6,695 nucleotides of DNA, taken from the NCBI GenBank assembly GCA_024763405.1, contig JANTFQ010000136.1, forward strand, positions 1 through 6,695, read 5' to 3'. The notes under the pieces were generated by a model. The model ran no database searches and was not told where the DNA came from. It saw nothing but the letters and a program-made list of their open reading frames with translations. Positions 1 through 6,183 of the stretch are shown piece after piece; position 1 is the stretch's first letter, and each line of letters begins with the position of its first letter. The position numbers were made by a program, and so were the translations under genes. Origin of the DNA: Calditrichaceae bacterium (GTDB lineage Bacteria > Calditrichota > Calditrichia > Calditrichales > Calditrichaceae).

Positions 1-543
1 AATACCTGCGTTCTGTTTGGAGATGCTGCCGGGGCCGTTTTACTTGAACCTACGGAAGACGAAGAAATTGGTTATATCGATTCAATGCAGTTCTCCGATG
101 GCAGTGGCGCCGATTATTTGATGATGAAGGCTGGCGGCAGTTTAAATCCCGCTTCACTAGAGACCATTGCCAATGACTGGCATTTTATTTACCAGGACGG
201 GAAATCGGTTTTTAAATTTGCCGTTAAAAAAATGGCCGAAGTTGCGGTTGATGTTTTAAAACGTAATAATTTGACGGGTGATGATTTAACGCTCTTTGTA
301 CCGCACCAGGCAAATTTACGTATTATCGACGGAGCAGTTAAACGGCTTGGTATTGATTACGATAAGGTGATGATCAATATTAATAAATTCGGAAACACCA
401 CGGCGGCCACGATTCCTTTGGCGCTTTCGGAAGCGTATGAACAGGGCAAACTGGATACCGGCGACCTGGTTCTTTTTGCCACATTCGGCGGTGGTTTTAC
501 CTGGGGCAGCTCGCTGTTCCGCTGGGGAATTCCAAAGCCTTAA
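1..543 (+). CDS. fabH: 3-oxoacyl-ACP synthase III (FabH), 3' part
   Basis: This is the C-terminal 180 residues of beta-ketoacyl-ACP synthase III, open from base 1 with no start in the window. The family condenses an acyl-CoA primer (often acetyl-CoA) with malonyl-ACP to begin fatty-acid synthesis in the cytoplasm. The segment opens with the family block TCVLFGDAAGAV. Two of the three catalytic residues are visible: the His of VPHQANLR (visible residue 102) and the Asn of KFGNTTAA (visible residue 132). They are 30 residues apart, as in E. coli FabH (His244, Asn274). The family C-terminus FGGGFTWGSSLFRW is intact. The missing N-terminal part, roughly 140 residues, should hold the active-site Cys. 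fabD follows after 103 bases. The identification is firm; the primer preference (acetyl or branched) cannot be read from this part. Confidence 0.97.
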   Translation, partial: NTCVLFGDAAGAVLLEPTEDEEIGYIDSMQFSDGSGADYLMMKAGGSLNPASLETIANDWHFIYQDGKSVFKFAVKKMAEVAVDVLKRNNLTGDDLTLFVPHQANLRIIDGAVKRLGIDYDKVMININKFGNTTAATIPLALSEAYEQGKLDTGDLVLFATFGGGFTWGSSLFRWGIPKP

Positions 544-570
544 AAAATCTAACTTGTTTTAATATGAAAT

Positions 571-627
571 AAAATGTAATATAGGTTTACAGAAACCTGA
601 TAAATGAGCAACCCGCTCGATTACATT
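571..627 (+). other. possible three-way-junction RNA fold upstream of fabD
   Basis: Three sets of complementary arms nest in the fabH-fabD gap. The outer stem is 573-580 with 620-627 (AATGTAAT / ATTACATT, 8 bp). Inside it are a hairpin at 583-598 (AGGTTT, loop ACAG, AAACCT) and a second at 606-618 (GAGC, 5-base loop, GCTC). The set would close a compact three-way junction ending 19 bases before the fabD start. The pairing is seen directly. Function, such as control of fabD translation, is inference. The region is AT-rich, so the outer stem could arise by chance. Confidence 0.35.
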
Positions 628-646
628 AAAAATATAGAGTTGACAA

Positions 647-1573
647 ATGAAACCAGCTTTTATCTTTCCCGGGCAGGCTTCGCAGTTTGTGGGAATGGGA
701 AAAGATTTATATGATGCGTATGATTCTGCGCGGCGCCTGTTTAATATCGCCAATGATTTGATGGAATTGGATCTTAAGACGATTTGTTTCGAAGGCCCCG
801 AAGAAGAATTAAAGCAGACCTATATCACCCAGCCGGCTATCTATGTGCATAGTGTCGCGGTTTTTGAAATTCTGAAAGAAAAAGGATTTTCCCCCGCAGC
901 AGCGGCCGGGCACAGTTTGGGTGAATACAGCGCTTTGACCGCGGCGGGAGCACTTTCCTTTGAAGACGGTTTGAAAATTGTTAAAGAGCGCGGCAGGCTT
1001 ATGTTTAAAGCCGGGAAGGAACAGCCGGGCACGATGGCGGCGATTATCGGGCTTGCTCCGGAACAGGTGGAAGAAATCTGTACTGCTGTTGCGGAAATAG
1101 GAATTGTTCAGCCGGCTAATTTTAATTCACCGGGACAAATTGCCATTTCCGGAGAAACCGCGGCCGTACAGGAAGCCATTGTAAAAGCCAAAGAAGCCGG
1201 CGCCAAAAAGGCGGTGGAACTGGTCGTCTCCGGCGCGTTTCACAGCCCGCTGATGCAGACGGCGCAGGACGGATTAAAAACAGTTCTCGATACGGTAGAA
1301 ATTCAAAATCCGCAAATTCCCGTTTATTCCAATGTGGAAGCCGCACCAGTGCAGGATGCCGCAAAAATTAGGCAGTTGCTTGTTCAGCAGCTTACCAAGC
1401 CTGTCCTCTGGCAGACCATCGTCGAGAATATGATTGCCGATGGTTATCAGCCGTTTTATGAAATCGGGCCGGGCAAAGTGTTAAAAGGACTGCAAAAACG
1501 CATAAACCGTCAGTTTTTGTGCAGTGCAATAGGAACAACAGAAACCATCGAAAATCTGGGAGAAACCATATGA
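647..1573 (+). CDS. fabD: malonyl-CoA:ACP transacylase (FabD)
   Basis: FabD moves the malonyl group from malonyl-CoA to the phosphopantetheine arm of AcpP, supplying the extender unit for every elongation cycle in the cytoplasm. The 308-residue length matches the family. It opens with FIFPGQASQFVGMG, whose Gln10 belongs to the oxyanion hole. The nucleophile elbow GHSLG places the catalytic Ser at residue 90. Arg115, in the block KERGRLM, is the usual malonyl-carboxylate-binding residue. GAFHSPLM supplies the catalytic His199. The spacing matches E. coli FabD (Ser92, Arg117, His201). The ATG at 647 gives the canonical N-terminus. Only a weak ribosome site (AGAG, 636-639) precedes it, 7 bases upstream. 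Its stop overlaps the fabG start by four bases, so translation of the two is probably coupled. Confidence 0.97.
   Translation: MKPAFIFPGQASQFVGMGKDLYDAYDSARRLFNIANDLMELDLKTICFEGPEEELKQTYITQPAIYVHSVAVFEILKEKGFSPAAAAGHSLGEYSALTAAGALSFEDGLKIVKERGRLMFKAGKEQPGTMAAIIGLAPEQVEEICTAVAEIGIVQPANFNSPGQIAISGETAAVQEAIVKAKEAGAKKAVELVVSGAFHSPLMQTAQDGLKTVLDTVEIQNPQIPVYSNVEAAPVQDAAKIRQLLVQQLTKPVLWQTIVENMIADGYQPFYEIGPGKVLKGLQKRINRQFLCSAIGTTETIENLGETI
1558..1563 (+). promoter_or_regulatory. fabG ribosome binding site inside the fabD 3' end
   Basis: GGGAGA lies six bases before the ATG at 1570, within the last codons of fabD. It decides between this ATG and an upstream in-frame ATG at 1519. The upstream start would add 17 Asn/Arg-rich residues that FabG proteins do not have. 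Confidence 0.75.
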
Positions 1574-2310
1574 GTGAACAAACCAGAACGGCCGTTGTTA
1601 CAGGTTCTGCAAGAGGAATCGGTAAAGCGATTGCTAAAAAATTTGCTGAATCCGGAATAAATGTAGTCGTTTCTGACATTATGGAAGAAGCAGCCATTGA
1701 AACGGCTAAAGAGCTGCAAGCCCTTGGTGTTAAAACACTGGCCGTAAAATCGGATGTTTCCAATGCGGATGACGCCGCTGAACTGATTCAGAAAACGGTT
1801 GAGACCTTTGGAGCCATCGACTATCTGGTGAACAATGCCGGGATCACCCGTGATAATCTTTCCATTCGGATGTCCGAGGCGGACTGGGATATGGTTTTAA
1901 ATATCAATTTAAAAGGCACCTTTCTCTGTTCACAGCAGGCGGCAAAAGCAATGATGAAAAAACGTTTTGGACGAATCGTCAATATTGCATCTGTCAGCGG
2001 CATTCTGGGAACCGCCGGCCAGGCCAACTATGCTTCTTCCAAGGCGGGTGTAATGGCCCTGACCAAAACAATGGCCAGGGAATTGGGTCCCCGTAATATC
2101 ACCGTTAACGCGATTGCACCGGGATTTATTATTACCGAGATGACCGATAAATTATCCGACGATGTCAAAAATGAATATCTGAAACAAATTCCTTTAAAAC
2201 GCGGCGGCACACCCGAGGATATTGCCAATGCAGCTGCATTTTTAATTTCACCGTCAGCGGCTTATATTACGGGCACCACAATGAATGTAAGTGGCGGAAT
2301 GGTTATTTAA
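1570..2310 (+). CDS. fabG: 3-oxoacyl-ACP reductase (FabG)
   Basis: FabG is a short-chain dehydrogenase/reductase that reduces 3-oxoacyl-ACP to 3-hydroxyacyl-ACP, the first reduction of each cycle. From the ATG at 1570 it is 246 residues long, the usual size. The Rossmann glycine motif TGSARGIG spans residues 11-18 and NNAG spans 88-91. The catalytic tetrad is complete: Asn113, Ser141, Tyr154 and Lys158 (YASSK). The late block APGFIITEMT and the C-terminal end NVSGGM are typical of FabG. The start shares ATGA with the fabD stop. An Asp (residue 36) sits at the end of the second beta strand, a position that often selects NADH over NADPH in this superfamily, although Arg15 in the glycine loop is of the NADPH type. 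Cofactor use is therefore uncertain. The gene context makes FabG much more likely than another family member. Confidence 0.96.
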   Translation: MSEQTRTAVVTGSARGIGKAIAKKFAESGINVVVSDIMEEAAIETAKELQALGVKTLAVKSDVSNADDAAELIQKTVETFGAIDYLVNNAGITRDNLSIRMSEADWDMVLNINLKGTFLCSQQAAKAMMKKRFGRIVNIASVSGILGTAGQANYASSKAGVMALTKTMARELGPRNITVNAIAPGFIITEMTDKLSDDVKNEYLKQIPLKRGGTPEDIANAAAFLISPSAAYITGTTMNVSGGMVI

Positions 2311-2348
2311 AATCGTAAATAAACACTCAATCAAATCAGGAGAAAAAA

Positions 2349-2582
2349 ATGGATATCGCAGCACAGGTAAAAGAAATCATCGTTGACCAATTAGGCGTTG
2401 ATGAAGATCAGGTAAAGCCGGAAGCCTCTTTTATTGATGATTTAGGCGCAGACAGCCTGGACACCGTAGAACTGGTAATGGCTTTTGAAGATAAGTTTGA
2501 CATTGAAATTCCCGATGAAGAAGCAGAAAAACTGCGTACCGTCGGTGATGCAATCGCCAGCTTAACGGCAAAAATCGGCTAA
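2349..2582 (+). CDS. acpP: acyl carrier protein (AcpP)
   Basis: This small acidic protein carries the growing acyl chain on a 4'-phosphopantetheine arm between the Fab enzymes, and also donates acyl chains to lipid synthesis. The 77-residue length is standard. The attachment site is Ser36 in GADSLDTVEL, the canonical DSL motif at the start of helix II. Acidic residues after it (for example MAFEDKFDIEIPDEEAEKL) match the recognition helix that docks to FAS II partners. The ATG at 2349 has a strong ribosome site, AGGAG at 2338-2342, six bases upstream. That fits the high abundance expected of ACP. It lies 38 bases after fabG with no terminator between them. A long hairpin follows its stop and may set how much transcript continues into fabF. 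Confidence 0.98.
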   Translation: MDIAAQVKEIIVDQLGVDEDQVKPEASFIDDLGADSLDTVELVMAFEDKFDIEIPDEEAEKLRTVGDAIASLTAKIG

Positions 2583-2612
2583 AATCAAGAGTTTATAAAT
2601 AGACAGCATTTG

Positions 2613-2648
2613 CAGAAGCAATTTCACCTGAAGGTGGAATTGCTTCTG
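2613..2648 (+). other. long hairpin in the acpP-fabF gap
   Basis: A 16-bp stem pairs 2613-2628 with 2633-2648 around a TGAA loop. Every pair is complementary except one U-G wobble, and it can be extended by two more wobble pairs. No U-run follows (the next bases are TGTATTT), so it is not a standard intrinsic terminator. Its position 30 bases after the acpP stop suggests a 3' stabiliser for abundant acpP mRNA, a partial attenuator before fabF, or a processing site for a double-strand ribonuclease. These roles are inference; the inverted repeat itself is plain. Confidence 0.8.
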
Positions 2649-2655
2649 TGTATTT

Positions 2656-2687
2656 AGGCGGGCAGCGGTTTCGTTTTATGCCCGTTT
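2656..2687 (+). other. second stem-loop upstream of fabF
   Basis: The arms 2656-2664 (AGGCGGGCA) and 2679-2687 (TGCCCGTTT) can pair over nine positions, two of them G-U, around a 14-base loop. The core is GC-rich (CGGGCA/TGCCCG). A short T-run overlaps the 3' arm but no T-tract follows, so termination would be weak at best. It ends 29 bases before the fabF ATG and forms a tandem with the longer hairpin just upstream. Confidence 0.45.
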
Positions 2688-2716
2688 CAGGAGATGACAG
2701 AAATAAGGGTACTTTT

Positions 2717-3958
2717 ATGAATAAACGCAGGGTTGTCGTTACCGGTATGGGCAGTCTCTCTCCGCTGGGTAACTCGGCAGAAGAAACCTGGAAGGCAATG
2801 CTGGCCGGGGTTAGCGGTGTCGGTAAAATCACCATTTTTGATACGGAAGATTATACCACAAAAATTGGCGCAGAAGTTAAGGATTATGATCCACTGAATC
2901 ATTTTGATAAAAAAGAAGCCCGGAAGATGGATCGTTACACGCAGTTTGCAATGATTGCCGCCGAAGAGGCGGTTAATAATTCCGGACTGGATTTTTCAAA
3001 GGAAGATCGCGATCGAATCGGTGTTATCATCGGATCGGGAATCGGCGGAATGTTGTCATTCGAAGAAGAACACTCCAAATTACTTAACAAGGGTCCCCGG
3101 CGGGTTAGTCCTTTTTTTATTCCGATGATGATCGGAGATATTGCTTCCGGCTATGTTTCCATTAAATATAATTTAAAAGGCCCTAATTACGGCACGGTAT
3201 CTGCCTGCGCTTCTGCGGGGCACGCGCTCGGTTCTTCGCTGCGCGCGATTCAGTACGGCGATGCCGATATTATGCTGGCAGGCGGGGCTGAAGCGGCTAT
3301 TAGTCCAATGGGAGTAGCGGGCTTTAATTCTATGAAAGCAATTTCTACCCGTAATGATGAACCGCAAAAAGCCAGCCGTCCCTTTGACGCTGAACGCAGC
3401 GGTTTTGTAATGGGCGAAGGCGCCGCGGTAATTGTACTGGAAGAGCTGGAACACGCCCTGGCCCGCGGAGCGAAAATTTACGCAGAATTTTCCGGAATGG
3501 CCTTTACGGCGGATGCCCATCATATTACGATGCCGGCGCCGGAAGGTGAGGGCGCCGTACGCGCTATGCGTGGAGCGGTAAAAGATGCCGGACTGCAGCC
3601 GGATGATATTGATTATATTAACGCGCACGGCACGTCGACCAGCGCCAATGACCGCAATGAGACGGCGGCCATTAAAACGGTGTTTGGCAAACGGGCTTAC
3701 GACATGAGTATCAGTTCTACCAAATCGATGACTGGTCATCTTTTGGGTGCTTCTGCCGGAGTGGAATTTATCGCGGCGGTGTATTCCGTTCTGGAAAATA
3801 AAATACCGCCCACCATTAATTATGAATTTCCGGATCCGGACTGTGACTTAAATTATGTTCCCAACGCAATGATTGCACACGAAGTAAACGCGACGCTGAG
3901 TAATTCATTTGGTTTCGGCGGACATAATGTCTGTTTGTGTGTAAAAAAATATAAATAA
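2717..3958 (+). CDS. fabF: 3-oxoacyl-ACP synthase II (FabF)
   Basis: FabF is the elongating condensing enzyme: it joins acyl-ACP to malonyl-ACP, lengthening the chain by two carbons with loss of CO2. From the ATG at 2717 it is 413 residues long and begins MNKRRVVVTGMG, the canonical thiolase-fold opening. The nucleophile is Cys164 in VSACASAGHA. The two active-site histidines are His304 (NAHGTST) and His341 (SMTGHLLGASAG), with the conserved Lys336 between them. Each is one number above its E. coli FabF equivalent. The Cys-His-His triad marks it as FabF/FabB rather than FabH. The C-terminal block NSFGFGGHN is present. A modest AAGGG ribosome site (2705-2709) precedes this ATG by seven bases. 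The frame is open upstream to 2603, with possible starts at GTG 2648 and ATG 2678, but these would add unconserved residues. A terminator follows directly. Confidence 0.97.
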   Translation: MNKRRVVVTGMGSLSPLGNSAEETWKAMLAGVSGVGKITIFDTEDYTTKIGAEVKDYDPLNHFDKKEARKMDRYTQFAMIAAEEAVNNSGLDFSKEDRDRIGVIIGSGIGGMLSFEEEHSKLLNKGPRRVSPFFIPMMIGDIASGYVSIKYNLKGPNYGTVSACASAGHALGSSLRAIQYGDADIMLAGGAEAAISPMGVAGFNSMKAISTRNDEPQKASRPFDAERSGFVMGEGAAVIVLEELEHALARGAKIYAEFSGMAFTADAHHITMPAPEGEGAVRAMRGAVKDAGLQPDDIDYINAHGTSTSANDRNETAAIKTVFGKRAYDMSISSTKSMTGHLLGASAGVEFIAAVYSVLENKIPPTINYEFPDPDCDLNYVPNAMIAHEVNATLSNSFGFGGHNVCLCVKKYK

Positions 3959-3959
3959 T

Positions 3960-3985
3960 AAAGGGCGGATGTATTTCCGCCTTTT
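3960..3985 (+). terminator. intrinsic terminator after fabF
   Basis: The arms 3960-3969 and 3976-3985 form a 10-bp stem with a GGCGGA/TCCGCC core, one G-U pair and an A-run opposite a T-run, around a six-base loop. The T-rich tract TTTTGCTTTTATT follows. It begins two bases after the fabF stop, so it should end or reduce the fatty-acid transcript before rnc. Transcription of rnc would then need read-through or its own promoter. Confidence 0.8.
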
Positions 3986-4013
3986 GCTTTTATTAATGAG
4001 AAAAGCAGCGCAG

Positions 4014-4796
4014 ATGATAAAAAATATATTCCAAAGGATTGGAAGCCCGCAGCGTTCTAAGCAATCAAACTTACCGATCGATTTAAAACCTTTGGAAAAA
4101 ATTCTTCAATATACTTTTAAAAACAAACAACTACTCCTGCTGTCGGTAAAGCACCGTTCCTATCTTAGTATTACCAACGAAAATGAATACAATTCCAATG
4201 AACGGTTAGAACTGTTAGGCGACGCCGTTTTAGAGCTGATTACCACGGACTATTTATACCATCGTTTTAAAACAGAAGACGAGGGACTTTTATCGCAAAA
4301 ACGTTCCATCCTCGTTTCGCGTCTTGTGCTGGGGAAAATAGCCGCAGAATTAGAGTTGGGCGATTTTTTACTGTTAAATAAAGGCGAAGAAAAAACCGGA
4401 GGGCGGACGCGTCCTTCCAACCTTGCAAATTTATTTGAAGCGGTGTTGGGGGCGATCTATCTGGATGGCGGATATGCCGCAGCGGAAAAATTTATATATG
4501 CATTCCTGTTAAAACGGACCGATGAACTGTTAGCTCAGAAATCTAACTTTAATTATAAATCGACCTTGCTGGAATTATCCCAGGCAAATGGTCTGGGTGT
4601 TCCCATCTACCGGGTGTTAAAAGAAACAGGTCCCGATCATCAAAAACAATTTTTTGTATCCGCGGAACTTCCCGATAAACGCAATGCCCGGGGCAGTGGG
4701 AAGAGTAAAAAAAAGGCGGAGCAAAAAGCCGCGGCGGAATTATTGCAGATTTTAAAGCGGGATATTGACGCGTCTAAGAAAGACGACGGCGACTGA
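4014..4796 (+). CDS. rnc: ribonuclease III
   Basis: RNase III cuts double-stranded RNA, processing rRNA precursors and structured mRNAs in the cytoplasm. From the ATG at 4014 it is 260 residues long. The nuclease domain covers roughly residues 25-175, with the signature NERLELLGDAVLE at 62-74. It has Glu63, Glu66, Asp70, Glu90 (DEG) and Glu142, matching E. coli Glu38, Glu41, Asp45, Glu65 and Glu117 with a constant offset of 25. The residue matching the metal-site Asp114 is Asn139 (LANLFEA), which is unusual against E. coli. A double-stranded-RNA-binding domain follows at about 180-249, ending in GSGKSKKKAEQKAAAELL. The start is uncertain. An in-frame ATG at 3996 is possible, and one at 3969 lies inside the fabF terminator and is unlikely. 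None has a strong ribosome site. Adjacency to fabF is a known conserved arrangement in some phyla. Confidence 0.95.
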   Translation: MIKNIFQRIGSPQRSKQSNLPIDLKPLEKILQYTFKNKQLLLLSVKHRSYLSITNENEYNSNERLELLGDAVLELITTDYLYHRFKTEDEGLLSQKRSILVSRLVLGKIAAELELGDFLLLNKGEEKTGGRTRPSNLANLFEAVLGAIYLDGGYAAAEKFIYAFLLKRTDELLAQKSNFNYKSTLLELSQANGLGVPIYRVLKETGPDHQKQFFVSAELPDKRNARGSGKSKKKAEQKAAAELLQILKRDIDASKKDDGD

Positions 4797-4804
4797 TATT
4801 ATCC

Positions 4805-4843
4805 TTGACAAAAATAGGAAAATCAAAGAAATTTTGGTATTTT
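4805..4843 (+). promoter_or_regulatory. possible promoter for the polysaccharide export genes
   Basis: A perfect TTGACA (4805-4810) lies in the AT-rich rnc-export gap, and a TATTTT box at 4838-4843 resembles a -10 element. The spacing between them is 27 bases, too long for a standard sigma-70 promoter. Only one of the two may be real, or the -10 pairs with a degenerate -35. No terminator is visible after rnc, so read-through from rnc is also possible. Confidence 0.3.
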
Positions 4844-4878
4844 ACAAATTAAACGGGCAATGAAGCAGAACCTTTTAC

Positions 4879-4885
4879 AGAGAGG
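4879..4885 (+). promoter_or_regulatory. ribosome binding site for the TTG start at 4892
   Basis: AGAGAGG ends six bases before the TTG at 4892. No ATG gives a complete signal peptide here, so this site plus the signal sequence supports the unusual start codon. Confidence 0.75.
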
Positions 4886-4891
4886 TCTTTC

Positions 4892-6163
4892 TTGAAAAAT
4901 ATAATTTTTAGCATCCTGATCCTGGCGGGGATTTTAGTCGCGCAAAATTCGGATTCAAAAGAGAATAGTTCTCTTTTCCGGGAAAGGGAAAGTTTTGATT
5001 ATAAGGGTTCGATGGAGCAGCTCTATAAAAACCGGACTTTTATGCGCTCCGTTGTTCCCCAGGTGCTGGAACAGACTGTTAATGAATTGGATTATATTGT
5101 CGGCCCCGGTGACATCTTTCTGATTAATGTTTTCGGACAGTTCGAAAATGAATATCAGGCGGTCGTTGCCCCCGACGGTACGGTCGTGATTCCTTCACTT
5201 GGTCAGATTGATTTAAACGCGTTAAATCTGAAAGAGGCAAAGAAAAAAATATTACAAAAGATAAAAAAAATATATCTTGATATCGAAGCCTCGGTCAGTT
5301 TTTATGGAATGAAAAAGTTTAGAGTTTATTTGACCGGCGCTGTTTTTTCGCCCGGTACATATTTTGTTCAGGGTACGGATCGTGCTTCGGATGTGCTGGA
5401 CCTGAGCGGTGGGCCTAAAAATTGGTCTGATGAGACGAAGGTTGAAATTAGGCATCTCGACAATACCTGTGATACGGTGAACCTGTCTCTGTTTTATTTG
5501 GAGGCTGATAAAAAAAATAATCCGTTACTGCACAGCGGGGACATGATTTATGTACCGATGGTTGATTTGTCTAAGCCCTACATCGTTGTGGAAAATAAAT
5601 CCGAACAGGCTGTGAAACGTGCAGCTTTCGTAACGCATATCCCGGAAGATAAAAGTACAATTAAATATTTTTCTTTGGTCGAGGGTGAAACCCTGGCCCC
5701 TTTTATGCGCCGCATTTCCGCCTATAATTCTGTTATTAATCTCTCCGGTCTGATTTTACTGCGGGATGGAAAAAGAATAAATATCGATTTGCAAAACCAC
5801 TACGAGGAATTCAGCACTTTTAAACTGCAAACGAAAGACCGGCTCATCATACCCGATCTGAATACCTATGTGTATGTTCAGGGAGATGTAAGAATTCCCG
5901 GTGCCTATCCCTATAATGTAAATTTGACTGCTAATGATTATATCGGGCGGGCCGGGGTGCTGGAAAGGGCTAAAAGTAGTGAATACGTGATGGTAGTCCG
6001 GCCGGGCACCAATGAAGTTTTGAGAGGCGGAGATGTGCCGGTAAAAAAGGGCGATACGATTATTGTACCCCGTAAAAGCCGGGCTATTATTCGCGATTAT
6101 ATCGGTATCATTATTCCCGTTGCCAGTATTCTACTGTCAACATACTCCATATATTCCAGATAG
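4892..6163 (+). CDS. Wza-like polysaccharide export protein with SLBB repeats
   Basis: This 423-residue protein belongs to the outer-membrane polysaccharide export family, which forms the channel through which capsule or exopolysaccharide leaves the cell. A hydrophobic signal peptide (residues 1-17, ending LVA before Gln18) has no lipobox Cys, so unlike Wza it is probably not a lipoprotein. The polysaccharide-export domain covers about residues 66-142, with YIVGPGD at 68-74 and VVAPDGTVVIPSLGQI after it. Three SLBB-like units follow: about 143-222 (LTGAVFSPGTY ... GDMIYVP), a divergent one about 230-321 ending KDRLIIP, and about 326-393 (VQGDVRIPGAY ... GDTIIVP). A hydrophobic C-terminal segment (402-421) could insert in the outer membrane, as Wza's last helix does. 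The start is TTG. A chain-length protein gene follows 20 bases later. The family is firm, but the polymer is unknown, so I assign no symbol. Confidence 0.92.
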   Translation: MKNIIFSILILAGILVAQNSDSKENSSLFRERESFDYKGSMEQLYKNRTFMRSVVPQVLEQTVNELDYIVGPGDIFLINVFGQFENEYQAVVAPDGTVVIPSLGQIDLNALNLKEAKKKILQKIKKIYLDIEASVSFYGMKKFRVYLTGAVFSPGTYFVQGTDRASDVLDLSGGPKNWSDETKVEIRHLDNTCDTVNLSLFYLEADKKNNPLLHSGDMIYVPMVDLSKPYIVVENKSEQAVKRAAFVTHIPEDKSTIKYFSLVEGETLAPFMRRISAYNSVINLSGLILLRDGKRINIDLQNHYEEFSTFKLQTKDRLIIPDLNTYVYVQGDVRIPGAYPYNVNLTANDYIGRAGVLERAKSSEYVMVVRPGTNEVLRGGDVPVKKGDTIIVPRKSRAIIRDYIGIIIPVASILLSTYSIYSR

Positions 6164-6183
6164 ACGAATACGGAAAAGAGAAG

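Noticed and set aside
640..645. TTGACA resembling a -35 box just before fabD
   Set aside because: It touches the fabD start codon, and no -10-like hexamer lies at 16-19 bases downstream; transcription from it would begin inside fabD.
1392..1763. 123-residue open frame on the - strand across fabD and fabG
   Set aside because: Antisense to two clear genes, with no motif and no ribosome site; best explained as a shadow.
2603..2716. In-frame N-terminal extension of FabF (GTG at 2648 or ATG at 2678)
   Set aside because: The frame is open, but the added residues are not part of the FabF family, part of the stretch is the strong hairpin, and the ATG at 2717 gives the canonical N-terminus with a ribosome site.
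3173..3739. 188-residue open frame on the - strand inside fabF
   Set aside because: It lies wholly antisense to a well-conserved FabF reading frame, has no recognisable domain, and is rich in Arg and His as expected from a shadow frame.
4771..4785. Small inverted repeat CGTCT/AGACG at the end of rnc as a terminator
   Set aside because: Only 5 bp, inside the coding region, with no T-run after it.
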